Source: Rossellomorea orangium | GTDB taxonomy: Bacteria > Bacillota > Bacilli > Bacillales > Bacillaceae_B | Length of the DNA stretch: 64,000 nucleotides | Assembly (NCBI RefSeq): GCF_019334305.1 | Contig: NZ_JAHWGH010000014.1 | Span: forward strand, 434,001 to 498,000 | Reading direction: 5' to 3' | Shown here: one piece after another, positions 53,468 through 62,899 of the stretch | How the letters are laid out: the number at the start of each line of letters is the position of its first letter | Position numbering within the stretch: position 1 is the first letter of the stretch | Program-made: the position numbers and the translations under genes | Notes under the pieces: generated by a model | What the model saw: only the letters and a program-made list of their open reading frames with translations | What the model was told of the DNA's origin: nothing | Database searches by the model: none

Positions 53468-53887
53468 TTATGACTCCCGATTATCAAACATACTGACACA
53501 CTTCTTTTCCGTATGTTTGGTGCTACCTTCAATGATATTGGTCACATCCGATGATACCTTATCTTCCTCACAAAATTGCCTTACCTGCTTTCCTTTCTTC
53601 GTCACTCCATAATAATAGGTAATGTCCGGTTCATCTTTGAAAATGACCATATAATGTCCATGATAGAAATCCCGATTGATCAGGTATTTCGGTTCTACAT
53701 AATGCGATTTTTTTATCATATCCTGTGGAATCCCTTTTTCCTTTAAATAATCAGGAACATGCTGATTCACAATATACTTTGTGTACGGATTTCCATTGTT
53801 CAGGACATACAAAAAAACGGCTGGAATAGCAAAGATAGCCAGGACGATGATGATTGTGATCAAAGCTGAAAGCCGATTTCTATTCAT
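53468..53887 (-). CDS. DUF3139-like small membrane-anchored protein
   Basis: 139 aa from ATG 53887 (MNRNRLSALITIII), AAAGGAG upstream. One N-terminal helix (about 7-30), then an extracytoplasmic part with NQHVPDYLKEKGIPQDMIKKSHYVEPKYLINRDFYHGHYMVIFKDEPDITYYYGVTKKGK, close to DUF3139, a family of short secreted or anchored Bacillus proteins. Two Cys (CEEDK, KKC). Function unknown. It shares strand with the next upstream gene at a 29-base gap, so likely one operon. Confidence 0.75.
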   Translation of the reverse strand: MNRNRLSALITIIIVLAIFAIPAVFLYVLNNGNPYTKYIVNQHVPDYLKEKGIPQDMIKKSHYVEPKYLINRDFYHGHYMVIFKDEPDITYYYGVTKKGKQVRQFCEEDKVSSDVTNIIEGSTKHTEKKCVSMFDNRES

Positions 53888-53916
53888 CTGTTCTACTCCT
53901 TTCATCATAATGGAAT

Positions 53917-54384
53917 TTACTCCGCTAGCAGTGTCCCATAGTAATACCCTGCATCCTGAAGAGCCGCCTGCATATCAATATAATTTGTAATCGCAGCAAA
54001 TAGCGCTCCGCCAGCAAGACAGGCAAGAATCACCATGGCTGTCGTCGGGATATGCTTGCGTTTTTTATATGTAATGAAAGTTGTCAGGACGACAATGGCA
54101 AAATAAACGGCCGATATGATCATGGTGAATCGATGACCGTCCGCTTCATTGACGGCTACCCGAAAATCATCCAAGCTTTGGTCATTCTCACTGTTTTCCT
54201 TTATCGTCTGTTTATAATCTTCATCGCCGATTTTCCAGGTGAAAGAATTGCCTTCTTTTATGACTTTATAATAAAAACCCCCTGCATCTCCTTTTGTTAT
54301 GACCTCGGTTGACTCAGCATTCACCTGCATAGGAATCAAACCAAGCAGGAATACTATGACCATTGCTTTTTTCAACTTCAACAT
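53917..54384 (-). CDS. Membrane protein with signal peptide, unknown
   Basis: 155 aa. Signal peptide [23 protein letters not shown], an outside stretch (about 25-84, [23 protein letters not shown]), and two membrane helices (about 86-108 and 116-137), then a short outside tail. I do not recognise a family. It precedes the DUF3139-like gene on the same strand, and the region upstream is shared with ahpC (divergent). Confidence 0.6.
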   Translation of the reverse strand: MLKLKKAMVIVFLLGLIPMQVNAESTEVITKGDAGGFYYKVIKEGNSFTWKIGDEDYKQTIKENSENDQSLDDFRVAVNEADGHRFTMIISAVYFAIVVLTTFITYKKRKHIPTTAMVILACLAGGALFAAITNYIDMQAALQDAGYYYGTLLAE

Positions 54385-54412
54385 CCCCTTTTTTAAAACA
54401 GAAGCTTATCCC

Positions 54413-54466
54413 TTGACAAAAAACCGTAAATATATAATAATGAATATCGAATTAGAATTATTACAA
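54413..54466 (+). promoter_or_regulatory. ahpC promoter with PerR box
   Basis: TTGACA (54413-54418), 17 bases, AATAAT (54436-54441), overlapping TATAAT. Downstream, TTAGAATTATTACAA (54452-54466) matches the PerR consensus at 12 of 14 positions, placed to block transcription. Confidence 0.7.
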
Positions 54467-54514
54467 TCTGTTAATGATTCTCAATCAAACACATACTTAG
54501 GAGGAATTTACACT

Positions 54515-55078
54515 ATGTCATTAATCGGTTCACAAGTCGTACCATTTAAAGCAGAAGCATTCAAAGACGGTGAGTTCATCACTGTTACAGACGAAAGCCT
54601 AAAAGGTCAATGGAGCATCTTCTGCTTCTACCCTGCAGACTTCACATTTGTTTGCCCGACAGAACTTGAAGACCTTCAAAATAACTACGATACACTTAAA
54701 GAGCTTGGCGTAGAGGTATATTCTGTTTCTACGGACACGCACTTTACACATAAAGGCTGGCACGACAGCTCTGAAAAAATCGGTAAAATCAAATACGCAA
54801 TGATCGGTGACCCGTCACAACGCATCACTCGCGGATTCGACGTATTAAATGAAGAAGATGGTCTTGCTGACCGCGGAACATTCATCATCGATCCAGATGG
54901 CGTGATCCAAGCAGTTGAAATCAACGCTGGCGGAATCGGCCGTGACGCAGACATCTTAGTTAGCAAAATCAAGGCTGCACAATATGTGCGCAACAACCCA
55001 GGCGAAGTTTGCCCGGCTAAATGGCAGGAAGGTTCTGAAACACTTAAGCCAAGCCTTGACTTAGTTGGTAAATTATAA
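54515..55078 (+). CDS. ahpC: Alkyl hydroperoxide reductase subunit C
   Basis: 187 aa from ATG 54515, with AGGAGG upstream. Typical 2-Cys peroxiredoxin: peroxidatic C47 in DFTFVCPTE, resolving C166 in GEVCPAKW, and [15 protein letters not shown]. It reduces hydrogen peroxide and organic peroxides using electrons from AhpF. It has the same length as the B. subtilis protein. It forms an operon with ahpF (12-base gap). Confidence 0.98.
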   Translation: MSLIGSQVVPFKAEAFKDGEFITVTDESLKGQWSIFCFYPADFTFVCPTELEDLQNNYDTLKELGVEVYSVSTDTHFTHKGWHDSSEKIGKIKYAMIGDPSQRITRGFDVLNEEDGLADRGTFIIDPDGVIQAVEINAGGIGRDADILVSKIKAAQYVRNNPGEVCPAKWQEGSETLKPSLDLVGKL

Positions 55079-55090
55079 GGAGTGCTAGGC

Positions 55091-56617
55091 ATGCTCGAAG
55101 CAGATATTAAAGCACAATTAGAACAATACCTGCAGATGATGGAAGGCGACATCGTCCTGAAAGTCAGCGCAGGGGAAGATGACATCTCAAAGGATATGCT
55201 GGCTCTTGTTGAAGAGCTTTCATCCATGTCATCCCGCATCTCAGTGGAAAAAGCAGAACTGACAAGAACACCAAGCTTCAGCGTGAATCGTCCTGGTGAG
55301 GAAACCGGCATCACTTTTGCCGGGATCCCTCTTGGGCATGAATTCACATCCTTGGTCCTTGCCCTTCTTCAAGTGAGCGGCAGAGCACCGAAAGTGGATC
55401 AAAGCGTAATCGACCAGATCAAGAGCGTCAAAGGCGAACACCACTTTGAGACGTATGTCAGCCTAAGCTGTCACAACTGTCCTGATGTCGTACAGGCACT
55501 GAATATCATGAGTGTCCTGAACCCGAACATCACGCACACGATGATCGACGGAGCTGCCTTCAAGGAAGAAGTGGAACAGAAGAACGTCATGGCTGTTCCT
55601 GCAGTCTACCTGAATGCGGAATTCTTCAACGGCGGTCGTACGACGTTAGAAGAAATTCTATCTAAGATCGTAGAAGGCCCAAGTGCCGATGAGTTATCGG
55701 GTAAAGAACCTTATGACGTCCTTGTCGTAGGTGGCGGACCTGCAGGATCCAGTGCGGCCATTTATGCGGCACGTAAAGGAATTCGTACAGGAATTGTCGC
55801 TGAACGCTTCGGCGGTCAGGTCCTAGATACGATGAGCATCGAGAACTTCATCAGCGTGAAGCAGACGGAAGGTCCGAAACTTGTGGCGAGCCTTGAAGAA
55901 CACGTGAAGGACTATGGCATCGATGTCATGAACCTTCAGCGTGCCAAGCGCCTCGAGAAGAAAGACCTTGTGGAGCTTGAGCTTGAAAGCGGTGCGGTCC
56001 TGAAGAGTAAGAGTTTGATCATCTCGACAGGTGCTCGCTGGCGCAACATCGGCGTTCCTGGTGAAGAGAAGTTCAAGAACAAAGGAGTGGCTTACTGCCC
56101 TCACTGTGACGGACCTCTATTCGAAGGGAAAGATGTCGCTGTAATCGGCGGAGGAAACTCCGGTATCGAAGCAGCCATCGACCTTGCAGGAATCGTCAAG
56201 CACGTTACAGTCCTTGAGTTCAACTCTGAGCTAAAAGCCGACGACGTGCTGCAAAAACGTCTATATAGCCTGCCGAACGTAACGGTGATCACGAACGCTC
56301 AAACACAGGAGATCACGGGTACAGATAAAGTGAATGGTATCACTTACAAAGACCGTGAAACTCTTGAAGAGAAGCACGTCGAACTACAAGGTGTATTCGT
56401 CCAAATCGGTCTTGTGCCAAACACAGACTGGCTCGGCGACCTTGTGGAACGTACGAAATTCGGTGAAATCATCGTCGACAAACACGGTGCCACCAACGTC
56501 CCTGGCGTATTCGCCGCAGGAGACTGTACAGACAGTGCCTACAACCAAATCATCATCTCCATGGGATCAGGAGCAACCGCCGCACTTGGCGCGTTTGATT
56601 ACCTGATTCGGAACTAA
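55091..56617 (+). CDS. ahpF: Alkyl hydroperoxide reductase subunit F
   Basis: 508 aa from ATG 55091, with AAGGAG upstream. The N-terminal double thioredoxin-like domain holds C127-x2-C130 (SCHNC). The flavoprotein part (about 208-508) has the FAD motif [12 protein letters not shown], the redox pair C336-x2-C339 (AYCPHCDG) and the NAD(P)H motif [12 protein letters not shown]. It passes electrons from NADH to AhpC. Closed by a GGGAC-type hairpin. Confidence 0.97.
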   Translation: MLEADIKAQLEQYLQMMEGDIVLKVSAGEDDISKDMLALVEELSSMSSRISVEKAELTRTPSFSVNRPGEETGITFAGIPLGHEFTSLVLALLQVSGRAPKVDQSVIDQIKSVKGEHHFETYVSLSCHNCPDVVQALNIMSVLNPNITHTMIDGAAFKEEVEQKNVMAVPAVYLNAEFFNGGRTTLEEILSKIVEGPSADELSGKEPYDVLVVGGGPAGSSAAIYAARKGIRTGIVAERFGGQVLDTMSIENFISVKQTEGPKLVASLEEHVKDYGIDVMNLQRAKRLEKKDLVELELESGAVLKSKSLIISTGARWRNIGVPGEEKFKNKGVAYCPHCDGPLFEGKDVAVIGGGNSGIEAAIDLAGIVKHVTVLEFNSELKADDVLQKRLYSLPNVTVITNAQTQEITGTDKVNGITYKDRETLEEKHVELQGVFVQIGLVPNTDWLGDLVERTKFGEIIVDKHGATNVPGVFAAGDCTDSAYNQIIISMGSGATAALGAFDYLIRN

Positions 56618-56627
56618 GATGACTTTA

Positions 56628-56665
56628 CTGGAGGTCCGTCCCTCGTTTTGAGGGACAGACCTCTT
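56628..56665 (+). repeat. GGGAC-type palindrome, GAGGGACGGACCT flavour (terminator of ahpCF)
   Basis: GAGGTCCGTCCCTC, TTTT-like loop, GAGGGACAGACCTC, then TTTCTGTTTT. One mismatch. Confidence 0.85.
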
Positions 56666-56749
56666 TCTGTTTTCGCGATCCTTTTTCTTGAAATACGTTA
56701 TTAATCTACTAAATTTTAACATATCTATATTGTTATTTACTATTATAAA

Positions 56750-56796
56750 GAGAGGGACGGACCTCTGTTTCACCGAAACAGAAGGTCCGTCCCTCC
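56750..56796 (-). repeat. GGGAC-type palindrome with long stem, GAGGGACGGACCT flavour
   Basis: GAGGGACGGACCTCTGTTTC, short loop, GAAACAGAAGGTCCGTCCCTC. About 20 pairs with one irregularity, right after the CoADR stop. Probable terminator of that gene. Confidence 0.88.
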
Positions 56797-56800
56797 TATA

Positions 56801-58444
56801 TTATTTCCCTAATACATAGGTTTTGTATCCGCCGCTCAGGTTGCTGGCTTGGAACCCGTGGTTGGTCAGGATTTTGGTTGCGAGGTAACCTCTTAATCCT
56901 ACCTGGCAGTTGATGTAGATATGTTGCTGTTCAGGGAGTTCGCCCAACCGATCTCGCAGCTCTCCCAGTGGGATATTTACTGATCCCATGATAAAGCCAC
57001 ACTCTATTTCTTCCGGCTCCCTTACGTCCAGGAGATATCCGCCTTTTTTGAGGATGTCATCAATCTCATGATGATGGACGATGCTCAGTTCCCGATCAAC
57101 AACATTCCCTGCTACATACCCTGCCATATTGACTGGATCCTTCGCAGAGGAATAAGGAGGTGCATAGGCAAGCTCAAGATCGGCCAAATCCCATACGTTC
57201 AACTTTCCTTTAATGGCGGTTGCGATAACGTCGATCCGTTTCTCTACTCCCTTGAATCCGACTGCCTGGGCACCGAATATCTCACCAGATTCAGGATGGA
57301 ATAGTAGCTTCAGTGAAAGTTGGCTTCCTCCTGGATAGTATGTTGCATTGGAACTTGGATGAATATGCACGGCTTCATACGCTACTCCGAGTCGCTTCAA
57401 CACTTTCTCGTTATTCCCAGTTGCCGCCACGGTCAAATCGAATACTTTGGCGACAGAAGTTCCGAGACTGCCTTTATACTCCGTAGCTTTTCCATTGATA
57501 TGATCCGCTGCCAGACGTCCCTGGCGATTCGCCGGCCAGGCAAGTGGGATCATCGCAGGAACACCCTGGACATAATCCTTCACTTCGATTGCATCCCCGA
57601 TGGCATAAATGTCAGGGTCATCGGTTTGAAGATGGGAATTGACGACAATGCCTCCGCGTTCGCCAAGCGTGAACCCAGCTCTACCGGCCAGTTCGTTTTC
57701 AGGTCTGACCCCGATAGACAGAATGGTCAGATCACTCCGCAGTTCTTTTCCGCTTTGAAGGACGATGGTACGTCCGTTATCCTTAAATGCCTTTACTCCA
57801 TCATTTAAGTACAAATCGACATCTGCATTCTTCAGTTCACGGTGGACGATCGCTGCCATTTCATAATCGATTGGCGCCATTACCTGATTACCGAGTTCCA
57901 CCACTGTCACTTTAACTCCACGATGATGGAGGTTCTCTGCCATTTCGAGGCCGATGAATCCTCCGCCGATGATCACCGCTTCTTCTGGTTTCGTTTCATC
58001 GACCCATGCTTTGATTCGATCTGTATCAGGGATATTTCTCAGAGTGAAGACTTTCTTTGCTTCCGTCAACCCTTCTAACGGAGGAACAATCGGACGAGCA
58101 CCTGGAGAAAGAATCAGCTTATCATAGCTTTCTTCATACACCTTTCCGGTGTCCACTTTCTTAATTGAAACGGTCTTACGGTCACGGTGAATTTCCACCA
58201 CCTCACTCAGGTTCCGAATATCAAGATTGAATTTCTTAGACATCCCCTCTACCGTTTGAACCAGTAAAGCGTCCCGATTCGTAATGACTTCCCCGATATA
58301 ATACGGGAGCCCGCAATTAGCAAAAGAAATGTATTCTCCCTTTTCCACCATGATGATCTCATCTTCCTCACTTATACGGCGAAGCCTAGCTGCTGCAGTG
58401 GCTCCTCCGGCAACCCCACCTACAATCACGATTTTCTTCTTCAT
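56801..58444 (-). CDS. CoA-disulfide reductase with C-terminal rhodanese domain
   Basis: 547 aa from ATG 58444 (MKKKIVIVGGVAGGATAA). FAD-binding start, redox-active C44 in ISFANCGLPYYIG, NAD(P)H motif AVIIGGGFIGLEMAENL, and dimerisation domain to about 445. A rhodanese domain follows (about 460-547), DVREPEEIECGFIMGSVNIPL, with catalytic Cys in YINCQVGLRGYLA. CoADR-Rhd enzymes reduce CoA disulfide and CoA persulfide or polysulfide in Bacillus, keeping CoA thiols reduced. Single gene. The promoter has a palindrome over the start point. Confidence 0.93.
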   Translation of the reverse strand: MKKKIVIVGGVAGGATAAARLRRISEEDEIIMVEKGEYISFANCGLPYYIGEVITNRDALLVQTVEGMSKKFNLDIRNLSEVVEIHRDRKTVSIKKVDTGKVYEESYDKLILSPGARPIVPPLEGLTEAKKVFTLRNIPDTDRIKAWVDETKPEEAVIIGGGFIGLEMAENLHHRGVKVTVVELGNQVMAPIDYEMAAIVHRELKNADVDLYLNDGVKAFKDNGRTIVLQSGKELRSDLTILSIGVRPENELAGRAGFTLGERGGIVVNSHLQTDDPDIYAIGDAIEVKDYVQGVPAMIPLAWPANRQGRLAADHINGKATEYKGSLGTSVAKVFDLTVAATGNNEKVLKRLGVAYEAVHIHPSSNATYYPGGSQLSLKLLFHPESGEIFGAQAVGFKGVEKRIDVIATAIKGKLNVWDLADLELAYAPPYSSAKDPVNMAGYVAGNVVDRELSIVHHHEIDDILKKGGYLLDVREPEEIECGFIMGSVNIPLGELRDRLGELPEQQHIYINCQVGLRGYLATKILTNHGFQASNLSGGYKTYVLGK

Positions 58445-58501
58445 GGCCCTTTCCCTCTCTCTCCGAACAAAGTTTGTTAAAAATTTCACAAGTTAAGTTT
58501 T

Positions 58502-58554
58502 AAGTAGAAGTACTTCCTATACTTTTATTATATGACTCTTTTTCCGGAAATCAA
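58502..58554 (-). promoter_or_regulatory. Promoter and palindrome of the CoADR-rhodanese gene
   Basis: On the minus strand, TTGATT, 16 bases, TATAAT (58532-58527). Just downstream, a 23-bp imperfect dyad centred on GAAGTACTTC (58502-58524) covers the start point, as a repressor site would. Confidence 0.55.
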
Positions 58555-58585
58555 TATACCCCCATGTGTATATTCTGTGACACAT

Positions 58586-58652
58586 TGAGGGACGGACCTC
58601 CATACGCCTCGAATACAGATTAGCTCAGGCTAGTTTGGAGGTCCGTCCCTCT
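58586..58652 (-). repeat. GGGAC-type inverted repeat, long loop
   Basis: GAGGGACGGACCTCCA and TGGAGGTCCGTCCCTC, 16 bp perfect, separated by about 35 bases. It lies after the stop of the phosphatase gene. Confidence 0.85.
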
Positions 58653-58662
58653 AAAAAGTCAC

Positions 58663-59511
58663 TCAACAAAATTCCAGCACGATGCCGGCTTTATCGTCGC
58701 TTTTTTTGAATCTGGGGTAAGTGATGCATTCCGGATCTGATTCTTCCAGGGTGATAAGGTCTTGGGCATATTGCTCGATTCCTTTTCGGAGGATGTTGTT
58801 AGCGGTATATTCCCAATAAGATTCTCCTTCGGGTATCGATTCCGTCGGCAGGAACAATCCGTCCGTCATCAGGATCAGATGGGTCAAACCCACCTTATTG
58901 ATCTTCCCGTATTCGAAATAATCGGCCGCCTCCTCTTCACCGTTCAGGACACCGTACCCTTCTACCGTATTACTCATCTTACGGTTGGCAATTAACTGTT
59001 CTTTCACATGAGGCATGATGTCATCCCTAGTCCGTACTCCCCTTCGGATGCACTTCCTCCATATTTCAATGGCGTACTCTTCCAAATGCTCCACCTGCAG
59101 CCTCGTCAAGGAACGGACTTCACCGCTCTTATACACAGCGAGGATCATACAGTCCCCCGTTTGAATGAATTCAACCCCATTCTCCATCAACCGTATCACG
59201 GCAACGGCCGTACCCCAAAGTTTCTCTTTCCGATTGATGTCGATGCCGTATGTATACATTTTCTCATGTAAACTTTCATTAACCTTTACTAAGGTGTGAA
59301 ATAGTGTTTTCCCTTCTTCTTCAAGGGATTCAAATGCTTCCTTTACCATGTGGGAAGCGATGTATCCACCTGTCAGGTTTTCGCTTGAGGTAAACGGAAC
59401 AAAGGACGATACCCCGTCTGCGACCCCGAACAGGGAGCCCTGTTCATTGATTATCAGTGCATCCTCATTTAGAGTTCCGTCCCCCTTGATGGTGACATGA
59501 TGAAGTTTCAT
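58663..59511 (-). CDS. PP2C-family protein phosphatase
   Basis: 282 aa. PPM/PP2C marks: NEDALIINEQGSLFGVADGVSSFV (metal Asp at 17 and 32), IQTGDCMILAVYKSGEVRSLT, LILMTDGLFLP, and the closing KSDDKAGIVL. It should remove phosphate from Ser/Thr in a metal-dependent way. No kinase or STAS partner gene is adjacent, so the target is unknown. AAGGAAG lies before the ATG. Single gene. Confidence 0.85.
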   Translation of the reverse strand: MKLHHVTIKGDGTLNEDALIINEQGSLFGVADGVSSFVPFTSSENLTGGYIASHMVKEAFESLEEEGKTLFHTLVKVNESLHEKMYTYGIDINRKEKLWGTAVAVIRLMENGVEFIQTGDCMILAVYKSGEVRSLTRLQVEHLEEYAIEIWRKCIRRGVRTRDDIMPHVKEQLIANRKMSNTVEGYGVLNGEEEAADYFEYGKINKVGLTHLILMTDGLFLPTESIPEGESYWEYTANNILRKGIEQYAQDLITLEESDPECITYPRFKKSDDKAGIVLEFC

Positions 59512-59575
59512 ATGAACACTTCCTTATTTTCTAAATCATCGAATCTACGAATATATTGGGATGTCGCCATGCCAC

Positions 59576-60256
59576 TCACTTCGGCACCACATCCCGATAT
59601 AAGAACCGGTCACGCCCAGTCATCATGTCCGGCGTCACTCTCTCCTCTCCTAGCTCATATCTTAACGGAAATTCAAAGTTCGGTCCGTCAAACACAAACG
59701 TATGAAACTCCCCATTTTCCCCGCACACATCGCAACTTTCAGGATAGTCTGCTAGAAATTCTTCATCATACACTCTGCCTGCGAAGGATTGTTCCAACTT
59801 CTCCAGATCAATGCAAGTGAGGACGGTTTTGAAACCGAGCTCGATGAACTCTCGTCCCAGTTCTGCGACAGGGCGACCCCACAACGGGAAAATCGGTGTG
59901 ATACCCGTCCCTTCAAGCATCTCTTCCCGATACGCCCGTACATCCGCAAGATGGATATCCCCGAAGACCATATGCGTGACCCCGTCATCCAGCATACCGG
60001 AGACTGCCTTCTCCATCCGTTCCTGATATACTTCATTCGGGCAATCCTGGGGAATCCAAACCTCACGCAGTGGAATACCGAGTGATTCCGACTGCCTCTT
60101 CAACATTTCATACCGGACCCCATGGATTGAAACCCGGTCGAACCCTTCAGTTAAGGTCACAAGAAGTGAATCCACCTCGTAATCAGGATTTTTTTGAATT
60201 TCATATAATGCCAGGGTGGAATCTTTACCACCACTGTATGCGATGACTGTTTTCAT
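59576..60256 (-). CDS. Dph6-like ATP pyrophosphatase
   Basis: 226 aa from ATG 60256 (MKTVIAYSGGKDSTLALYE), with GGAGG upstream. The PP-loop SGGKDS binds ATP. Later marks are THMVFGDIHLADVRAYREEML and LTCIDLEKLEQSFAGR, plus CDVCGENGEFHTFVFDGP, matching the diphthine-ammonia ligase (Dph6) group. Bacteria lack diphthamide, so this branch must adenylate another carboxyl or amide, as yet unknown. Single gene. The 60257-60438 stretch upstream holds no gene. Confidence 0.85.
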   Translation of the reverse strand: MKTVIAYSGGKDSTLALYEIQKNPDYEVDSLLVTLTEGFDRVSIHGVRYEMLKRQSESLGIPLREVWIPQDCPNEVYQERMEKAVSGMLDDGVTHMVFGDIHLADVRAYREEMLEGTGITPIFPLWGRPVAELGREFIELGFKTVLTCIDLEKLEQSFAGRVYDEEFLADYPESCDVCGENGEFHTFVFDGPNFEFPLRYELGEERVTPDMMTGRDRFLYRDVVPK

Positions 60257-60438
60257 TTGATACCTCCGTTTTTCATGAGTATTCTCACTCTTCATTATTC
60301 CAAACCCACACCTATAACTCAAACATTAAAAGTGGCCTGTAAGGGCACCAGGCTTGCCATGATTCCTTAAGACTGTATTATGGCTAAGGTTTTCTTTCAT
60401 TTCATCTCAGTTTCAGACTGCCTGCTGTCCCTACCCTT

Positions 60439-60831
60439 CTATTGATGTCTGAAATCAAACGACTCACCCGGTACTTCCAACGACACCCCATTAATCACCA
60501 CAGTATCCTTATCCGTCCACGAAATCTCGGCCGTCTCTTCCCGGTAGTTCCAGTAAATATTTTTCGTCTCGTACTCTTTCTCGTTATAAACCAACTCGCC
60601 TCTCACAGCATAAGAAGTCGTCGCTCCCCCATTCGTTACGTACGCCCGCAGCGTATACTTCCCATCCGGTGACGACTCCTCTGTCAGAAACTCCCCTTCC
60701 GGCAGCCTGTTCATATCATAAAATGCCCAATAGACCACATAGATCCCGAATGCCAATACACATAACAAAAAGATACCTAACACAGTAAAAACAACCTTCT
60801 TTTCCGTTTCTACACCTGTATAGCTTCCCAT
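60439..60831 (-). CDS. DUF5412-like membrane-anchored protein
   Basis: 130 aa from ATG 60831, nine bases after AAAGGAG. One N-terminal helix (about 13-36), then a beta-rich outside domain: SPDGKYTLRAYVTNGGATTSYAVRGELVYN, KNIYWNYREETAEISWTDKDTVVINGVSLEVP. This agrees with DUF5412, a group of short Bacillus proteins of unknown function. It sits downstream of the SnoaL-like gene with a GGGAC inverted repeat between them. Confidence 0.75.
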   Translation of the reverse strand: MGSYTGVETEKKVVFTVLGIFLLCVLAFGIYVVYWAFYDMNRLPEGEFLTEESSPDGKYTLRAYVTNGGATTSYAVRGELVYNEKEYETKNIYWNYREETAEISWTDKDTVVINGVSLEVPGESFDFRHQ

Positions 60832-60852
60832 AAGATGTACTCCTTTCACCTT

Positions 60853-60921
60853 TGGAGGGACGGACCTCAAATCTCCTAACGATTCATTTCACCCAAGCCA
60901 ATTTTGAGGTCCGTCCCTCTC
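60853..60921. repeat. GGGAC-type inverted repeat overlapping the 3' end of a gene
   Basis: GGAGGGACGGACCTCAAA faces TTTTGAGGTCCGTCCCTC across about 32 bases. The right arm codes for part of the last residues of the SnoaL-like protein. Confidence 0.88.
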
Positions 60922-61328
60922 AAAGCTCCACCCACAAGGTCTCCTTTAACTCCTGTCTCGATGTAGCTTCTTACCAACTTCCACCCATCTTCTACTTTTT
61001 TGAAGGTGTCGAAGAACAGGTTGCCGGTTTCCATTGGTTTGCCGTTTATTTTGATGGTGGCATAGAGAACAGCCATGAATTCATGGTCTTTCATTGGAAT
61101 GACCCCCACTTCATGGATTTCCCATTCTCCCTGACTGCCTTTCACGTATTCGAATCCCTGTTTCCAGCCCTCTATCGATCCCTCATATCCGAACTCTGCG
61201 ATGTCTCCATCCCTGACTTCCCTGGCTTGATAATTCGTAGAGATGAAGCTTTCCAACTCAATTAGGGATGAATTCTCCCAAGCTTGTAAAAATGCATCCA
61301 GGGTCTCTCTCACTGTTTGGTCATTCAT
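60876..61328 (-). CDS. SnoaL-like / NTF2-fold protein with repeat-derived tail
   Basis: 150 aa from ATG 61328 (MNDQTVRETLDAFLQAW), with TAGGAGG upstream. NTF2-like cone fold: an N-terminal helix pair, YQAREVRDGDIAEFGYEGSIEGWKQGFEYV, and closing strands GNLFFDTFKKVEDGWKLVRSYIETG. The core ends near residue 130. The last 15 residues or so (LRGTDLKIGLGEMNR) are encoded by the GGGAC-type repeat, which also gives the stop. Function unknown. Such proteins bind or isomerise small molecules or serve as partners. Confidence 0.75.
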   Translation of the reverse strand: MNDQTVRETLDAFLQAWENSSLIELESFISTNYQAREVRDGDIAEFGYEGSIEGWKQGFEYVKGSQGEWEIHEVGVIPMKDHEFMAVLYATIKINGKPMETGNLFFDTFKKVEDGWKLVRSYIETGVKGDLVGGALRGTDLKIGLGEMNR

Positions 61329-61396
61329 GATAAACCTCCTAAACTTCGATACTACCAATTATTTCAAATACCACTCCTAAACTCAATGCCTACAAA

Positions 61397-61432
61397 AATA
61401 GAAGCCTGACTTTTTCAGTCAAGCTTCCTTTG
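61397..61432 (-). terminator. Rho-independent terminator overlapping the DUF6843 gene end
   Basis: On the minus strand, AAGCTTGACT pairs with AGTCAGGCTT (one mismatch), then CTATTTTT. The stop codon lies inside the stem. Confidence 0.8.
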
Positions 61433-62299
61433 ATCTTCATAATATTTGCCGATTTCCCTGCCCTGTGCAGAGAATCGTTCGTTTCCATATGTAGAGAAGT
61501 GCTCTCCGCAAGAGGTTTCCGTTACCTGTATTTCATCATAGAAGATCTCAGTGCCGCTTATACTTCCACCGCCGCTGTGATGAATACACTCATCTGCCAT
61601 AGGGGTTCGATTTCCCACATTATCAACATACACATACCGATTCTGACTAAGATTATAACTCCGATCGCGAGTAGACGTCCGATATATGCCATATCGCTCA
61701 ATATCCGTTCTCATAAGCGTAGGCAGACTCTCCACTTCAACAGGGATCAATGAATAGCCTTCATCATTTTTCAAAGGCGGCCGATCCTCTGCGCCGTGGA
61801 ACACAACAATCGTCCCTTCATATCCCTCAGGAATCAGATAGAGGTATTTACCTGCCGGTTGTTCATTCCTTCCCGGTATCCAATTGACTGCCACAATGAC
61901 AATGGCCAAAACGACAACGACACTTCCTGCTTTTAAATAAAACCGCTTATTGTCTCCATCTACCTCAGATGAATCCTTCCTTTTCAACCACTCATCCACG
62001 AAGAAAAAGATCACAGCACAGATCACTGCGAACCAGGCAAACCCGTCGATGACCAAATAAGTGAGTCCCCCGAATGAAGCGTGGATGATTCCTGCAGCCA
62101 ACATCCGTCCCCTTCCCATCCTTTTCGTCAGCCAGTCAGAAAGGATGGATACCGGAATTCCATACGCAAGATTCCCAGCCAGGGCGTACATCAGGACAAT
62201 AGGAAAGATCCAGAGTCCCCCGTCTGCTATACTAAAGATGAGGATGATCACAGAAAGTGTAAGACTCGTATAACATGCTGCTTTCACTTTTTTCATCAT
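61415..62299 (-). CDS. Membrane protein with C-terminal DUF6843-like domain
   Basis: 294 aa from ATG 62299 (MMKKVKAACYTSLTLSV), with GGAGG upstream. Five or so membrane helices in residues 5-150, then an outside domain (about 158-294) starting KYLYLIPEGYEGTIVVFHGAEDRPPLKNDEGYSLIPV, a pattern I associate with DUF6843. It goes on through YVYVDNVGNRTPMADECIHHSGGGSISG. Two Cys could pair. Function unknown. The previous gene on this strand (62369-62746) is 69 bases upstream. Confidence 0.75.
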   Translation of the reverse strand: MMKKVKAACYTSLTLSVIILIFSIADGGLWIFPIVLMYALAGNLAYGIPVSILSDWLTKRMGRGRMLAAGIIHASFGGLTYLVIDGFAWFAVICAVIFFFVDEWLKRKDSSEVDGDNKRFYLKAGSVVVVLAIVIVAVNWIPGRNEQPAGKYLYLIPEGYEGTIVVFHGAEDRPPLKNDEGYSLIPVEVESLPTLMRTDIERYGIYRTSTRDRSYNLSQNRYVYVDNVGNRTPMADECIHHSGGGSISGTEIFYDEIQVTETSCGEHFSTYGNERFSAQGREIGKYYEDQRKLD

Positions 62300-62368
62300 G
62301 CCAACCTCCAAAAAATAGAGATTGTGAATAAATTCACATTTTAACCTTACCATATTTTGTGATTTTCA

Positions 62369-62746
62369 TCAAACAAGCTCCTTGCTCCACTTCACTACTA
62401 CCAACAGCACAAACCCATGAATCAACGCCACCAACGCAAGCATTACATATGGGATCACCCCATCCCACGCATCCACTCTATACGTTTTATCAGAGGAAAC
62501 GATGAACATGATTCCAGCAAGGAGCAAAAAGAAGATCTGATAAACAGCCACAGGATATAATCTGCTCTTATATAAGGTTCCCTCACGGATCAACACTCTG
62601 ACAAAGAATCCATTCCACACCACTGACACCAATACCCCCATTAGGATGGGGCCAAAGGAAAGCGTAGAGCTGAGGATATCAGTGAACCAGAACAGACAAA
62701 CGCACATAAGAAGTACCCCGACAATGGAAAACAATATCTTCTTCAT
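62369..62746 (-). CDS. Four-helix membrane protein, unknown
   Basis: 125 aa. Predicted helices at about 4-24, 29-52, 66-86 and 96-119. AGGAGG precedes the ATG. No motif recognised. It stands upstream of the DUF6843 gene on the same strand. Confidence 0.6.
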   Translation of the reverse strand: MKKILFSIVGVLLMCVCLFWFTDILSSTLSFGPILMGVLVSVVWNGFFVRVLIREGTLYKSRLYPVAVYQIFFLLLAGIMFIVSSDKTYRVDAWDGVIPYVMLALVALIHGFVLLVVVKWSKELV

Positions 62747-62899
62747 TCGACTCCTCCTCGTTTCAACATAGTGTAATTTTACACCGAAAAAGAATTATTT
62801 TCCAAGGTTTTCTTGAAAATTGTCTTCAATGTGCCATCCATTGTTTACTATCCTCTCACAAGGGAAACACACTACTACAATCACTTAAAGGAGGAATTC

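Noticed and set aside
54685..55347. A 220-codon minus-strand frame opposite ahpC/ahpF
   Set aside because: Ser/Pro-rich shadow of two well-defined genes. No ribosome site.
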